Shown in pieces: positions 34,226 through 44,171 of a DNA stretch of 53,008 nucleotides (position 1 is the first letter of the stretch; each line of letters starts with the position of its first letter). A program made the translations under genes and the position numbers. Location: the NCBI GenBank assembly GCA_002894665.1, contig NCRB01000016.1:1-53008 (forward strand), in the 5' to 3' direction. Under the pieces are notes generated by a model, which made no database searches, was not told the origin of the DNA, and saw only the letters and a program-made list of their open reading frames with translations. The DNA is from Salinivenus iranica. GTDB taxonomy: Bacteria > Bacteroidota > Rhodothermia > Rhodothermales > Salinibacteraceae.

Positions 34226-34594
34226 ATGACCCGCTTCTTTCTCGCCTGCGGCGCCGTTCTGGCGGGCCTCGCCGTGGCCGCCGGCGCCTTCGGCGCACAC
34301 GGACTGGAAGGCCGCGTGTCGCCGGACCGCCTGGACACGTTCCACACGGCGGTCACGTACCAGATGTACCACGCCCTCGCCCTGCTCGTGGTCGGCTGGG
34401 CAACGGCCCAGGGCTGGGGTGGGGCCATCGACTGGGCGGGGTACTGCTTTCTGGCGGGCATCCTCGTTTTTTCCGGCAGCCTCTACGTGCTCGTCCTCAC
34501 CGACACGGGGTGGCTCGGCGCCATCACGCCGCTGGGCGGCGCCGCCTTCCTGGCGGGCTGGGGCCTGCTCACCTGGGGCGTGCTGACGGGATAA
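34226..34594 (+). CDS. DUF423 family membrane protein
   Basis: Encodes 122 residues, the normal size for DUF423 (YgdD/TMEM256-like). Four hydrophobic helices are visible, with the family-like pieces AAGAFGAHGLEGRVSPDRLDTFHTAVTYQMYHALALL and FSGSLYVLVLTDTGWLGAITPLGG. It is an inner-membrane protein of unknown function. It starts 36 bases after rsfS on the same strand and may be cotranscribed. Confidence 0.92.
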   Translation: MTRFFLACGAVLAGLAVAAGAFGAHGLEGRVSPDRLDTFHTAVTYQMYHALALLVVGWATAQGWGGAIDWAGYCFLAGILVFSGSLYVLVLTDTGWLGAITPLGGAAFLAGWGLLTWGVLTG

Positions 34595-34639
34595 GGGCGC
34601 AGAAGTGGGATCGGGCGTCTCCTCCCTACGCTCTCGCAC

Positions 34640-35002
34640 TCACAGCTCCTCGTCCTCGAACAGGACCGTGACGCTCGGGAGCAGGTCGTGCTGGCGGGCC
34701 AGATCGAGCAGGGACTCCGCGGCCACCTCCGGCACCTCGTACGTTCCGTGCTCCACGCTGTCGACGGCCAGGGCGTAGGCCACGTCCTCCTCGTCCTCCA
34801 GCTCGTCCGGCAGGTCCTCCCACGCCGTGGCCTCCTCGATCAGGAACGTGCCGTCGTCGGGCATAAACGAGGCAATGTACGCCTCGCGCTCCGCCTCGGG
34901 GTCGACGAGGCTCACGCTGCCCACGAGCCCGTACTCCAGGTCGTAGAACAGCGATTCGGACAGGAGGCGGTGCGTAAAGTTTTCGAGGTCAAAATCAGCC
35001 AT
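34640..35002 (-). CDS. Acidic hypothetical protein
   Basis: Encodes 120 residues from the ATG at 35002. The sequence is extremely acidic (EDLPDELEDEEDVAYALAVD) with no signal sequence or transmembrane segment, and is predicted to be a small soluble cytoplasmic protein of mostly helical content. It has no recognised family. It is convergent with the DUF423 gene (45 bases between stops) and divergent from the zinc-ribbon gene. Confidence 0.75.
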   Translation of the reverse strand: MADFDLENFTHRLLSESLFYDLEYGLVGSVSLVDPEAEREAYIASFMPDDGTFLIEEATAWEDLPDELEDEEDVAYALAVDSVEHGTYEVPEVAAESLLDLARQHDLLPSVTVLFEDEEL

Positions 35003-35103
35003 CGGAGACGAGAGTCGGGGGGAAAGACGATGCGAGCAAGGCGTAGGAGTGCCCGTAGGGTATTCAGGCGACGCCCCCTTTTCAACAACGTGTCGGCGCG
35101 ATC

Positions 35104-35568
35104 ATGGAGATTTACTGTCCGAAGTGCGAGTGGGAGCCGCCGTCCAGCGCCCGCTGGGCCTGCGAATGCGGCCATTCCTGGCACACGTTCGACACGCACG
35201 GCCAGTGCCCGGAGTGTGGCCGGGTGTGGCGCGAGACGCAGTGCCTGCAGTGCCACCGCTGGTCGCCGCACCACGACTGGTACCACGACCTCCCGCCGGT
35301 GGAGCTGGAGGCCCTCCTGGAGTCGGAAACTGCCCCTGTGGAGGACCTCGCGGCCTATGCGGCGTCGCCGACCGCCCCGGCCATCTCTTTCAGAAAGTCG
35401 CGCGCCGGCTCTCCCCGCAACTCCGTCACCCGGGCCTCAAACCGGTCGGCGAAGTGCTCCACAATCGACCCGCGCACGTCGTCGACCGTGATGGACGCGT
35501 CGCTCTCCTCCGCCAGCGACGTCACGCCGCGATCGGCGATGCCGCAGGGCACGATGTGGTCGAAGTAG
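35104..35568 (+). CDS. Zinc-ribbon protein with an antisense-lipB tail
   Basis: Encodes 154 residues. Four cysteine pairs appear in the first 65 residues: CPKC, CECG, CPEC and CLQC, with His residues nearby, a zinc-ribbon or rubredoxin-like arrangement. Up to about residue 84 (VEDLAAYA) the sequence reads as protein. The remaining 70 residues, Ser/Arg/Thr-rich, are encoded by the strand opposite the lipB 3' end. The overlap with lipB is 214 bases. Either the ribbon protein has lost its original stop by mutation or it carries a genuine overlapping tail. The function is unknown. Confidence 0.6.
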   Translation: MEIYCPKCEWEPPSSARWACECGHSWHTFDTHGQCPECGRVWRETQCLQCHRWSPHHDWYHDLPPVELEALLESETAPVEDLAAYAASPTAPAISFRKSRAGSPRNSVTRASNRSAKCSTIDPRTSSTVMDASLSSASDVTPRSAMPQGTMWSK

Positions 35569-36113
35569 GAGAGGTCGGTCGTCACGTTGAGCGCGAAGCC
35601 GTGCATCGTCACCCAGCGGCTGCAGCGCACGCCCATCGCGCAGATCTTGCGCTCCGGCCCCCGGTCGTCCGGCCCCACCCACACGCCGGTTCGCCCGTCC
35701 ACCCGCGTCCCCGCCACGCCGTACTCGGCGCAGGTGCGGATCACCACTTCTTCGAGTGTGCGCAGGTAGCGGCCCAGGTCGGTAAAGATGCGATCGAGGT
35801 CGAGGAGCGGGTAGCCCACGAGCTGGCCCGGGCCGTGAAACGTGACATCGCCCCCGCGCCCGATCCGGTGAAACTCGGCGTCGAGGGCGTCGAGCTGTTC
35901 CTCCGAAACGAGCAGATTATCGTCGTCGCCGCTCTTGCCGAGGGTGTAGACGGGCGGGTGCTCCAGCAACAACAGCACGTGGGGCAGCGCCACGGGCGGC
36001 GACTCGCGCTTGGCCGCAATGAGGCGCTCCTGCACGCTCTGCTGAAGCGCACGGACCGGCGCATACTCCACCCGCCCCAGATGACACACAACCAGCGGAC
36101 GCGACTCGGGCAT
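35355..36113 (-). CDS. lipB: Octanoyltransferase LipB
   Basis: Encodes 252 residues. The acyl-binding and catalytic elements are visible: [17 protein letters not shown] (87-103), the Lys156 of [22 protein letters not shown], and Cys190 in [14 protein letters not shown]. LipB moves an octanoyl group from acyl-carrier protein to lipoyl domains of 2-oxoacid dehydrogenases and the glycine cleavage H protein. Its 3' end is overlapped by the convergent zinc-ribbon gene. It is followed upstream on the same strand by sprA after 62 bases, so the two may be linked in transcription. Confidence 0.96.
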   Translation of the reverse strand: MPESRPLVVCHLGRVEYAPVRALQQSVQERLIAAKRESPPVALPHVLLLLEHPPVYTLGKSGDDDNLLVSEEQLDALDAEFHRIGRGGDVTFHGPGQLVGYPLLDLDRIFTDLGRYLRTLEEVVIRTCAEYGVAGTRVDGRTGVWVGPDDRGPERKICAMGVRCSRWVTMHGFALNVTTDLSYFDHIVPCGIADRGVTSLAEESDASITVDDVRGSIVEHFADRFEARVTELRGEPARDFLKEMAGAVGDAA

Positions 36114-36175
36114 GGGAGAGACCGCTCATGAGAGAACAGGGCGAAGCAGGGTCGGCGTACCCGCGGGGAGGACGC

Positions 36176-39100
36176 TTAGTTTTGGGAAATGTTGACCGTC
36201 ACATTGAAATTCCCGTTCACGTTCGTGTAGGACGGCTGTCGGCTGTCCCCCTGAAAGTCCTCGTACTCCAGCGTAAAGTCGGCCGTTACACGATCGCTAA
36301 TGCTGTAGGAGATCTGCGGCTGCACCGTGAGCCGTTCCGTTTCGCTGATGATCGACACATTGTCGCCCTGCTGCGCCTGGCGGGGGTCGTACTCGGGTCC
36401 GGCGCCGTTGGCCTGTTCGAGGGCGGGACGCAGGTTGTATTCGCGCTCGTCGTTCACCTGCTGGGTGAAGGTGACGGAGAGCTGCACGCGGTTTTCGATG
36501 CGGCCGAACGGGAGAAACGGAATGGTGAACCCCTGCGCGGTGTAGGAGAGCTGCCCGGAAATCTCACTCGTCTCCCGCTCCGCAATCCGCAGGCTGGCGG
36601 TGCGAAGCGAGGTGGTCGTCCGCCGGCTCCACTCCACGCTCGTCTGCAGGTTGCCGGGCCAGGTGATGTCGACCCCCACCAGCGGACTGTACTCCTCCTG
36701 CAGCTGGGGCGAGCCGAGCTGAAATGCCGACCGGCGGTACGCAAAGGGCGTGCCCCCCTCTTGCCCCCCGACCGTGAGGGTCGCCCCCTCGCCCGCAATG
36801 TTTGAACGTTCGAAACTGGTCTCGTACGTCGCATTGTAGCCGTGCCGGAGGGAAATGCTCTCGGTAATGCTGCGGATCAGCGGCCAGTCGGACAGGCCTG
36901 TGTAGCGCACCGTCCACCCCGGCATCGGAAACGGCGCAAACCCGTTGGCGAGGCCGGTGCCGCCGCCCGTGAGGTACCCGCTGCGGAAGTCGGCGGTCAC
37001 CGAAGCGTTGGTGAGGGGGACGCTGGCGGCCGCAAGGGTGTCCTCGCTTCCTGCCTGGGCCCGAAGCCTGCCGAGCTGTTGTTCAAAGAACGAGCCGAAC
37101 GACCCAAAGGCCCACACCGACGCGCTCGTCTGTCCACGTTCGGACCGCGACCGCGCGATCCCGTCTTCGGTTTTGCGAAAGCTGACCTGCGGGCTTGAGC
37201 TCCAGCTCAGGTTCCAGTTCAGGTCCACGTCCAAGGCCGGGCTCGGCGACAGCGTGGTGCTGCCCTCAAGGTCGTGCTCGTCGGTAAGGTTGTCGACCAC
37301 CCGCTGCCCTTCCGGAAAGACGCGCCCCCCCGACTCCGGGGCAATGGAGCGGTCGAGCCCCAACCGGTAGCCGAGGGACGGCCCCTCGCCCCGAACGGCA
37401 TCGAGCAGCCGGTACTTTTTGTCCACCTGCTCGATGCCCCCGTCGTTGAGCGTGGCGTCGCCGACGTTGGAGGAGCGGGACGTACGCGTGCCGTTGTAGT
37501 TGACCGTAAGGTCGTCAATGTCCAGGACCGTGAGGGCAAGGCCCCGGAGCAGCCCGACGGGGTCGGGGAGCGGCACGTCGCTCCACTCGACGCCCCCGTC
37601 CTCCTCTTCGTCCCCCTCCGGCGCCGGCCGATCGTCGCTCCGCTGGGCCTCCCGCATGCGCTCGAAGAAGCCGAACCGCTCCCAGACCCGATTCGGGCGC
37701 AGGCTCACGCCCGTCCGCAGCGTGCCCTCGTTGCGGACGCTGGCCCCCGTGTTGCTTCCCTGCGAGCTGTTCTGCCAGCCGAAGGACGACTGGTAGGAGA
37801 TGTCCTGCACGTCGATCCAGTTGAACACGTCGCGGTCCAACAGCCCCACCTGCAGCGTCGTGGAGAAGCGCTGGCTGTACTGGTTGGTCCGCGGGCTGGC
37901 GTCCCCGAACACGAGATCCTGAAACACCTCCCACTCCGACCGCCACTGCTGTCGGTCCTCCACGAAAAGGGTCGTGCCGAGGCTGTCGCGCGCACTGTTC
38001 TGATACACATCCGGCAGGTCCGGGAGGACGGCCTGCGGGTCATTGAAGAAGGCGGCGGTGTCGACCCCGGCCACCACCTGTCGGCCCAGTGCCGAGTTGT
38101 CCGAGAGGAGGAGGTTGCGCTGCGTCCGGCGGGCCACGTCGTCCAGGCTCTGCCGCGTGTCGGTGTCGAAACTGAAGCTGAGGAACTGGAAGGGGCTGTA
38201 CTGCAGGTTGAAGCGGCGTTGGTGGGTGAAGTCCTGGTTGTCGCGGAAGGGGCTGGCGATGCGGGGCGGCTGTGCGCGGTCGCGCCGGGCCGAGAGGCGG
38301 CTGCGCCGGGTGGTGGCGTTGCGCTCGGCGGTCCCGGTAAAGGAGAGCGAAGACGGCACGTAGTTGAAGTCCACGTCGCCGAGGAGGCCGAGGACGGGCA
38401 CCTCCGGGAGAAACCAGAGGGGCTCGACGGTGCGCGGCTGCCCAAAGTCGAGCTGGTACTCCAGCGTGCTGCTCCAATTCCACTGGTTGTCGATGCTGCG
38501 CTGCGGGCTGCGTGCCGTCCGATCGAAGTACGAGAAGTTCAGGGCCGTTGCGTCGACGGTCTGCCGCATGAGCCAGGCATCCGACCCCTGCTTCGAGAAA
38601 TTGGCCGTGAGTGTGCGCCGCACGTTGGCGGTCTCGGAGGCCCGGCGCACGCTGTCCTGGAGGGCCTCTCGCAGCTGACGTGTCGACCACTGGTCGGGGT
38701 AGCGGTCGCCGAACCGGGTCTCCAGGGAGTCCGCGTTCAGGCTCCCAAACAGCTGCTGCACCTCCCGCACCTCAATGTCGCCCCGCTCCGGATCGTAGCG
38801 CGGCTCGGTAAGGCTCGACTGCATCTGCAGCGTAACGGGGATGTTCCACCCCTCCTGCTGCGGAAACAGGGCCCCGAGCTCCAGGTCGGCCCGCACGTTC
38901 CAGCTCGTGTTGCCGGAAGATTCGCGCTCGTTTAGGGTGCTGTTGAGGCCGCCGAAGCCGTCGGTGCGACGCTGAAAGCTGCCCTGAAGCGATGCAAGGT
39001 CGGCCAGCTCAATGTCGGCCGTGGTGTTTGCCGCCCAGCCCGAGCGCTCATCGTAGCCGCTCACCCGAAGCTCGTTCACCCACAGGTCGATGTTTTCGAG

Positions 39101-42100
39101 CGCCCGGTCGCCGCTCTCGCCCACGTGACGAATCCCGACGACGGCCGTGCTGATCTCGTTCAGGGACGGCGTCCCTCGGATTTTGATGGTCGTGCTGCTA
39201 TCGGGGGCAAAGTCGAGGGGCAGGCCCGCGTCATCGCTCGTGTACACGGAGTCGGGCGAGACGGGGCTCTGGTCCCGGGCCGTCTTGAGTTGCGATAGGG
39301 CGCTGAGCAGAAGGTTCATCTCGTTTTCTTCGCGCCAGAGGCGCTGGCTTCCGGAGGCACTCGGCACGTCGTTGGGCTCCAGGCGCTGTTCGTACTCGTA
39401 ATAGTCGTCCGTTTCGTTCGCCCCGATGCGGACGAACAGGCGCAGGTTTTCGCGGATGTTGTCTTTCACCTGCGGGCTGTTCGACGGGCCGTGCACGTGG
39501 GTGTACATCCGCAGGTTGGAGTACTTCAGCAGGTTGAGCCCCTGAAACGACTTGAAGATGCCGCGCTGTCGTCCCGGAGTCAGCTCGTCGATGCCGAGGA
39601 GCAGAGACTGCTCGCGGTTGCGGCGCTGCGCTCCGCGGGAGGTCTGACTCCGGCTTACGATGGCGCCGACCGGCGCCTGGTACTGCGGGTCCTCCTCGTT
39701 GTTGATGCTCGCGACGCGCACCTCCCCGTCCCCCGGATCCATCACGTCGCCCTCGTCGACGGGCTGCTCGGCCACGGGCTGGGAGGCGCGCCACTGGCTG
39801 CCCACCAGCTCGAACGAGGCAAACCGCATGGTCACCGGCGCGGCGTGGCCCGTGGTCCAGAGGCGGATGGACTCGATGCGCGTAAAGTCCTGAATGTTGC
39901 CCACGGTGCGGGTCGGCTCCTCCACCGGAATGCGGATCTTGTACCAGTCCTGCCCCTCGCCCACCCGACTGACCACGTAGTCGGTGGGCCCGGAGTCGCG
40001 CCCCGCCCGCTCCCGCAGTTCGTCCAGCGGGATGGCGTACTGGTAGTAGTCGTTGGCGAGGGTGACGTTGCCCCCCGTGCCGTCGAGGTCTTCCGTGTCC
40101 GGCGAGCGGGCCACTCCCCGGCGCAACGATACATCCTCGGCGAGTTGATTCTGAGACTCGAAGCCGTTGAGCTCGATTCCGGCGTAGTAGCGGCTGAAGC
40201 GTTGCTGGAGCGTGGCGCCTCGCGGGAAGAACCGCTCCTCACTGAAGTAGCGGTCGTTCTCGTAGTACTGGTAGTCGTCGGCGGAGGGGTCGTCCTGAAT
40301 GCGCGCGACCTCGGCCCGCAGCCGCCGGCGCTCCGCGTCCGTGAGGCCCAGTTGGCCGAGGGCGTCGCGGAGACTATCGGCCCGCTCGACAAAGTCGGAG
40401 TAGAAGTTCGTCTCCAGCAACTCCGGGGCGTACGTGCCGCCCTCGGTGTAGGACACAAGGCCGTCGAGCCCCAGGTCTTCCGTCCTCCCGTCCCGAATGT
40501 CGATGGCGCCGTTCTGCGAGGGGCTGCCCGCAATGCGGCTCAGCTCGCCCAGCTCGCTGGGGTTGAAGGTGGTGGAGAGCCCGTCCTCCGTGTTCAGCCG
40601 CTCGTTGGGCACCACGTCCTCGGAGATGGTGCCGAGGTCGAGGTACAGCATGGCGTCGTCGCTGACCTCCCCGTTCTGTGGGTACACCTTCACGATGAAC
40701 TCGACAAACTCCACGTTCTGCACCGAGAAGTCGGTGTATCCCTCGGGCATCCGTCGCGTGATGCCGCCCCACACCTGGGTCGGGTTCTGAATGAAGTCCT
40801 CCAGGTTGGGCGTGTAGTTGTAGGGCCCGCGCATCCACGGATTGAAGTACACGTCGAGGGTGCGGAGGGTGGGGTTGGCCGTCCCTCGGGTGTCCCGGTT
40901 GAACACCTCGCGGATGTCGAGGAGGCGGGTGGCCTCTTCCGGGCCGCGCGGCTCCACCTTGCCCTCCAGTTGCTCCTTGATCTGCTCGTTGAGCTGGTAC
41001 CACCCAAAGCTGCCCCGCCAGTACGTGCGCGCCTGGTCGTCCTCGTTTCCCGGCCCGTCGCCGTTCAGCTGGGGCGCCTCGCCGATCGAGTCGGGCGCGG
41101 CACTCACCTGCCAGGCATTCAGCTGCTCGCGCAGGGAGAACGTGTTCTCGAAGCCCTCGAAGTCGTCGATGTACGAGATGCCGTTGCGCTCGTCCGACGC
41201 GAAGCTCTCCCGCTCGCTGCCCGCCACCTCCTCAATCGTGCGCTCGTAGGCCTCCGTCTGGGTGTGCCCCGGGCGGAGCTGGGCAAACTCGCCGCTGATC
41301 GACAGCCGGCTCTCGGCGCGCGTTTCGATGAGCGGAAGGGCATCGACGGCCTGCGTGAGCCAGCGGGGCGTCAGGTCCATCGAACCGTTCACGCCCCAAA
41401 TGGTGTTCTTGACGGGCTCCTCGCCCACCCGGTACTTGTCGACGGGCGACTTCTGACTCAGTCGCATAATCGTTGCGCCCAGCGAATACTGGTCCCGCAG
41501 GCTCCAGTCCGCCCGGGCGCCCAGCAACGTCTTCTGCTGAAGGTCGGCGATGCTGTTCTGCTCGTACGAGATGTCGATCTCGCGCCCCTCGGCGAGGTAC
41601 GACTGGTTGGTGATGTTCACGGTCCCGCTCTGGTAGTCGACCACGTAGTCGGTCCCTTCCTGCAGGGTTTGGCCCCCGGAGGTGACCTCCACCGAGCCTT
41701 CCACCAGCCCGGCAAATGCCTGCAGGTCGTAAAAGCCCTGTGTCTGCCCTTTGTAGGAGCCGGAGACGGTGTAGACGTTTTTCTGTTTGTCTTCCTTCTC
41801 GGCGTTCGTCTTCTTCTTGAGGTACAGGTTCTGAAAGGCAAACGGCTCGCCGTCGGCGCGGCTGCCGTTGGCCTCGGCCACGTCGAGGATGCGGTCGCCG
41901 AAGGGCCGGAGGTACGGGAAGTAGAGGAGGCCCTGGTCGGCATCGATGGTGAGCGGCGTGAAGTCGAACTGATTGTCGGGGCTGGGCGCCCCATTCTCGT
42001 TGATGCGGTCGAGCCCCAGCACCTGGAGGAGCGTCTGCTGATTGGCAATTTCGGGGATCGTGGTGCTTGCCCCCTGCCCCGACGGATCGTACTCGATGTC

Positions 42101-43927
42101 GAGCTCAAAGCTGTTGGAGTCGAAGCCGCGCCCGCCCAGCCGGTAGATGTTGCGCATCTCCAGGAACCAGGCGGCCGGTTCGGAGGCAGCGTTCGCGCCC
42201 GGGGCCACCGGGTCATTGGGACGCAGCAGCTTCAACACCAGCCGGTCGGCGTTGATGCCCCCGTCCGTGCCGCCCTGATCCCCCGCAAAGTCGCCGACCG
42301 TGCGCACCTCGCCGCCGGCCCGGTAGCGAAACGCGACCGCGAGTGCCTCTCCGGAGCGCAGGCGCTGGCTGAGGGAGAGGAAGCCCAGTCGCTCGTCGAG
42401 GCGGTAGTCCCGCCCGCGCTGCAGCCGTTTGAAGTCGCCGGACACCACGTCCTGCGAGCTGAGGCTCTGCCCCAAATTCGCCGACACGTAGTTCGAGACG
42501 GTGGTCTGCCCGTCCCGGAGATTGTCCAGGTCCGACTCGGTGTACTGGTCCACCCGGGGGCCCGGCAGCTCCTGCGCCGTGTAGTCGTCCGCCTCCCGCA
42601 CGAGGGCCGCCGGCTCCCCCAGGTCCACCACGGCTGCGGCCTTCCGCACGTCCGAGTCGTTGGGCCCCGTGGAGGTGCGCAGCTTCCACACCTCCACGTC
42701 CGTAATCTGGTCGAAGCCGTTGAGGAGCGTGATCGTCGTGGGATCCTGGTGGGCTTCGTTCCACGTGTTGCGGAAGTAGTAGCCGAGAAAGAAGTGGGTG
42801 TCCTCGTCGTAGTTGGTCGGCTGCAGATCAAACTCGGTGCTCTCGGAGCCGCCCTCAATAGAGAGGCTGTTGGACTGTCCCTCCTGTTGGCTCGCAATGG
42901 TGGTGAGGCTCAGGTTGCCGAGCTGGAACTGGCTCTTGATGCCGAAGAGGCTCTGCCCGCCGCTGATGAGCTGCGAGGGCGTTTCCAAAAACACGTTGCC
43001 CGCCTCCACGCTCTGCACAATTTCGTCCTCGTACCCGCTGTACTCCAGCTTCACCTGGTTCTGATAGTCGAACTGGTTGTTGGTGTCCCAGTCGACGTTC
43101 ATCTGCAGCTTGTCCCCAATCGTGCCGGTGATGCCCAGGCGCAGGTCCTGCTTGAAGTTGGGGTCGATCTGCGTCGCGTCGCCGGTGCGGGCCCCCTGCT
43201 GGTCATTCTTGCTGTACTGGAACCCCGCCTGAATGTCGGCCTGCCCGTTGACGCGCAGGTCCACCTCCGGCTTGCCGAAGATGGTGGAGAACGTGCTCTG
43301 GCGCCCTCCGGGCACCACCATGTTCACCCCGAGCCCGCTCCGATCCACCTGCTGCTGTCGCTGCTGGAGGAGCGACGTCCAGTTCTCGCGCAGGGCGGCC
43401 TGTTGCCGGTGGCGCCGGTACGTGTCGGCGTCGAGGCGCATGGGCCCCTCCGTGCGGCGCGTGTCTTCGACTCGGTAGCTGGTGCCGCTGGAGTCGAGGG
43501 TGACGCGGGGCCCGTGCCCCGACGCGTCGGCCGGGGAGACAAAGGGCGAGGGATCGTCGAACAGCTCCCTTCGGCCCCGCCGCACCGGCACGTAGCGATC
43601 AATACGGGCGGTGTCGACAGCTACCGTGTCGGCGGCCTCCCCGCCTGCCTCGCCGAGGCGGGCGCCCCCGGCTCGCTCTCGAAGCGAGGGGCCCTCCGGG
43701 ACCGGGGCCAGCGGGGCCACGTTGCCCCGCAGCGAATCGGCCCCGCTGCTGTCCGCCACCGGGCGGTCTTGTGCCCGGGCGTCGGACGGGCCGAGGGCCG
43801 GAAGCAGCCCCCACGTCAGCACCACCAGAAGGGAGACGAACCGTCGGACGAACCGCCTCTCCTCCCTCCGTCGCCGGAGCGGGCCGAGCCAAATGAAACG
43901 CAGAACGAAAGGCACGGGGACAACCAA
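36176..43927 (-). CDS. sprA: SprA-type outer-membrane translocon of the type IX secretion system
   Basis: Encodes about 2583 residues, slightly larger than known SprA proteins (roughly 2300-2500). A signal region with basic residues and a hydrophobic stretch lies near residues 28-52 (ending ARAQ). No ATG begins the frame. The first possible start is a TTG at 43927, and a GTG a few codons later is equally plausible. Typical SprA sequence includes LGVNMVVPGGRQSTFSTIFGKPEVDLRVNGQADIQAGF and VQSVEAGNVFLETPSQLISG. SprA is a 36-strand barrel that passes C-terminal-domain substrates across the outer membrane. Other T9SS components (PorV, SprE, GldKLMN) are not in the window. The gene is preceded by 244 bases and the next gene upstream is the saccharopine-dehydrogenase-like one. 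Confidence 0.92.
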   Translation of the reverse strand: MVVPVPFVLRFIWLGPLRRRREERRFVRRFVSLLVVLTWGLLPALGPSDARAQDRPVADSSGADSLRGNVAPLAPVPEGPSLRERAGGARLGEAGGEAADTVAVDTARIDRYVPVRRGRRELFDDPSPFVSPADASGHGPRVTLDSSGTSYRVEDTRRTEGPMRLDADTYRRHRQQAALRENWTSLLQQRQQQVDRSGLGVNMVVPGGRQSTFSTIFGKPEVDLRVNGQADIQAGFQYSKNDQQGARTGDATQIDPNFKQDLRLGITGTIGDKLQMNVDWDTNNQFDYQNQVKLEYSGYEDEIVQSVEAGNVFLETPSQLISGGQSLFGIKSQFQLGNLSLTTIASQQEGQSNSLSIEGGSESTEFDLQPTNYDEDTHFFLGYYFRNTWNEAHQDPTTITLLNGFDQITDVEVWKLRTSTGPNDSDVRKAAAVVDLGEPAALVREADDYTAQELPGPRVDQYTESDLDNLRDGQTTVSNYVSANLGQSLSSQDVVSGDFKRLQRGRDYRLDERLGFLSLSQRLRSGEALAVAFRYRAGGEVRTVGDFAGDQGGTDGGINADRLVLKLLRPNDPVAPGANAASEPAAWFLEMRNIYRLGGRGFDSNSFELDIEYDPSGQGASTTIPEIANQQTLLQVLGLDRINENGAPSPDNQFDFTPLTIDADQGLLYFPYLRPFGDRILDVAEANGSRADGEPFAFQNLYLKKKTNAEKEDKQKNVYTVSGSYKGQTQGFYDLQAFAGLVEGSVEVTSGGQTLQEGTDYVVDYQSGTVNITNQSYLAEGREIDISYEQNSIADLQQKTLLGARADWSLRDQYSLGATIMRLSQKSPVDKYRVGEEPVKNTIWGVNGSMDLTPRWLTQAVDALPLIETRAESRLSISGEFAQLRPGHTQTEAYERTIEEVAGSERESFASDERNGISYIDDFEGFENTFSLREQLNAWQVSAAPDSIGEAPQLNGDGPGNEDDQARTYWRGSFGWYQLNEQIKEQLEGKVEPRGPEEATRLLDIREVFNRDTRGTANPTLRTLDVYFNPWMRGPYNYTPNLEDFIQNPTQVWGGITRRMPEGYTDFSVQNVEFVEFIVKVYPQNGEVSDDAMLYLDLGTISEDVVPNERLNTEDGLSTTFNPSELGELSRIAGSPSQNGAIDIRDGRTEDLGLDGLVSYTEGGTYAPELLETNFYSDFVERADSLRDALGQLGLTDAERRRLRAEVARIQDDPSADDYQYYENDRYFSEERFFPRGATLQQRFSRYYAGIELNGFESQNQLAEDVSLRRGVARSPDTEDLDGTGGNVTLANDYYQYAIPLDELRERAGRDSGPTDYVVSRVGEGQDWYKIRIPVEEPTRTVGNIQDFTRIESIRLWTTGHAAPVTMRFASFELVGSQWRASQPVAEQPVDEGDVMDPGDGEVRVASINNEEDPQYQAPVGAIVSRSQTSRGAQRRNREQSLLLGIDELTPGRQRGIFKSFQGLNLLKYSNLRMYTHVHGPSNSPQVKDNIRENLRLFVRIGANETDDYYEYEQRLEPNDVPSASGSQRLWREENEMNLLLSALSQLKTARDQSPVSPDSVYTSDDAGLPLDFAPDSSTTIKIRGTPSLNEISTAVVGIRHVGESGDRALENIDLWVNELRVSGYDERSGWAANTTADIELADLASLQGSFQRRTDGFGGLNSTLNERESSGNTSWNVRADLELGALFPQQEGWNIPVTLQMQSSLTEPRYDPERGDIEVREVQQLFGSLNADSLETRFGDRYPDQWSTRQLREALQDSVRRASETANVRRTLTANFSKQGSDAWLMRQTVDATALNFSYFDRTARSPQRSIDNQWNWSSTLEYQLDFGQPRTVEPLWFLPEVPVLGLLGDVDFNYVPSSLSFTGTAERNATTRRSRLSARRDRAQPPRIASPFRDNQDFTHQRRFNLQYSPFQFLSFSFDTDTRQSLDDVARRTQRNLLLSDNSALGRQVVAGVDTAAFFNDPQAVLPDLPDVYQNSARDSLGTTLFVEDRQQWRSEWEVFQDLVFGDASPRTNQYSQRFSTTLQVGLLDRDVFNWIDVQDISYQSSFGWQNSSQGSNTGASVRNEGTLRTGVSLRPNRVWERFGFFERMREAQRSDDRPAPEGDEEEDGGVEWSDVPLPDPVGLLRGLALTVLDIDDLTVNYNGTRTSRSSNVGDATLNDGGIEQVDKKYRLLDAVRGEGPSLGYRLGLDRSIAPESGGRVFPEGQRVVDNLTDEHDLEGSTTLSPSPALDVDLNWNLSWSSSPQVSFRKTEDGIARSRSERGQTSASVWAFGSFGSFFEQQLGRLRAQAGSEDTLAAASVPLTNASVTADFRSGYLTGGGTGLANGFAPFPMPGWTVRYTGLSDWPLIRSITESISLRHGYNATYETSFERSNIAGEGATLTVGGQEGGTPFAYRRSAFQLGSPQLQEEYSPLVGVDITWPGNLQTSVEWSRRTTTSLRTASLRIAERETSEISGQLSYTAQGFTIPFLPFGRIENRVQLSVTFTQQVNDEREYNLRPALEQANGAGPEYDPRQAQQGDNVSIISETERLTVQPQISYSISDRVTADFTLEYEDFQGDSRQPSYTNVNGNFNVTVNISQN

Positions 43928-44171
43928 ACGCGAACAGGCTACAACGTGCGCCGGGCCCTACGGGGACACAGCAGAACGGGGCCCACCACCACAGGGGAGA
44001 ACGCCCAGGCAATACGACAGGGTGTGTAGCAGTTCCGTGCCGATACAGGAAGAGAGATGATGAACAAAACAACGCCGTGCGAGTCCGCCGCGCATGGAGG
44101 CGAGCCGCCGAGTTGCAACGTACTTCACAACTCGCGTTCTTTTCAAGCCGAGGGCTTCCCGTTCGTTCCGG

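Noticed and set aside
39491-44029. An open frame of about 1500 codons antisense to sprA
   Set aside because: High G+C and strong third-position bias create long antisense frames; the chain is His/Arg/Val-rich with no domain, while the opposite strand codes for SprA.
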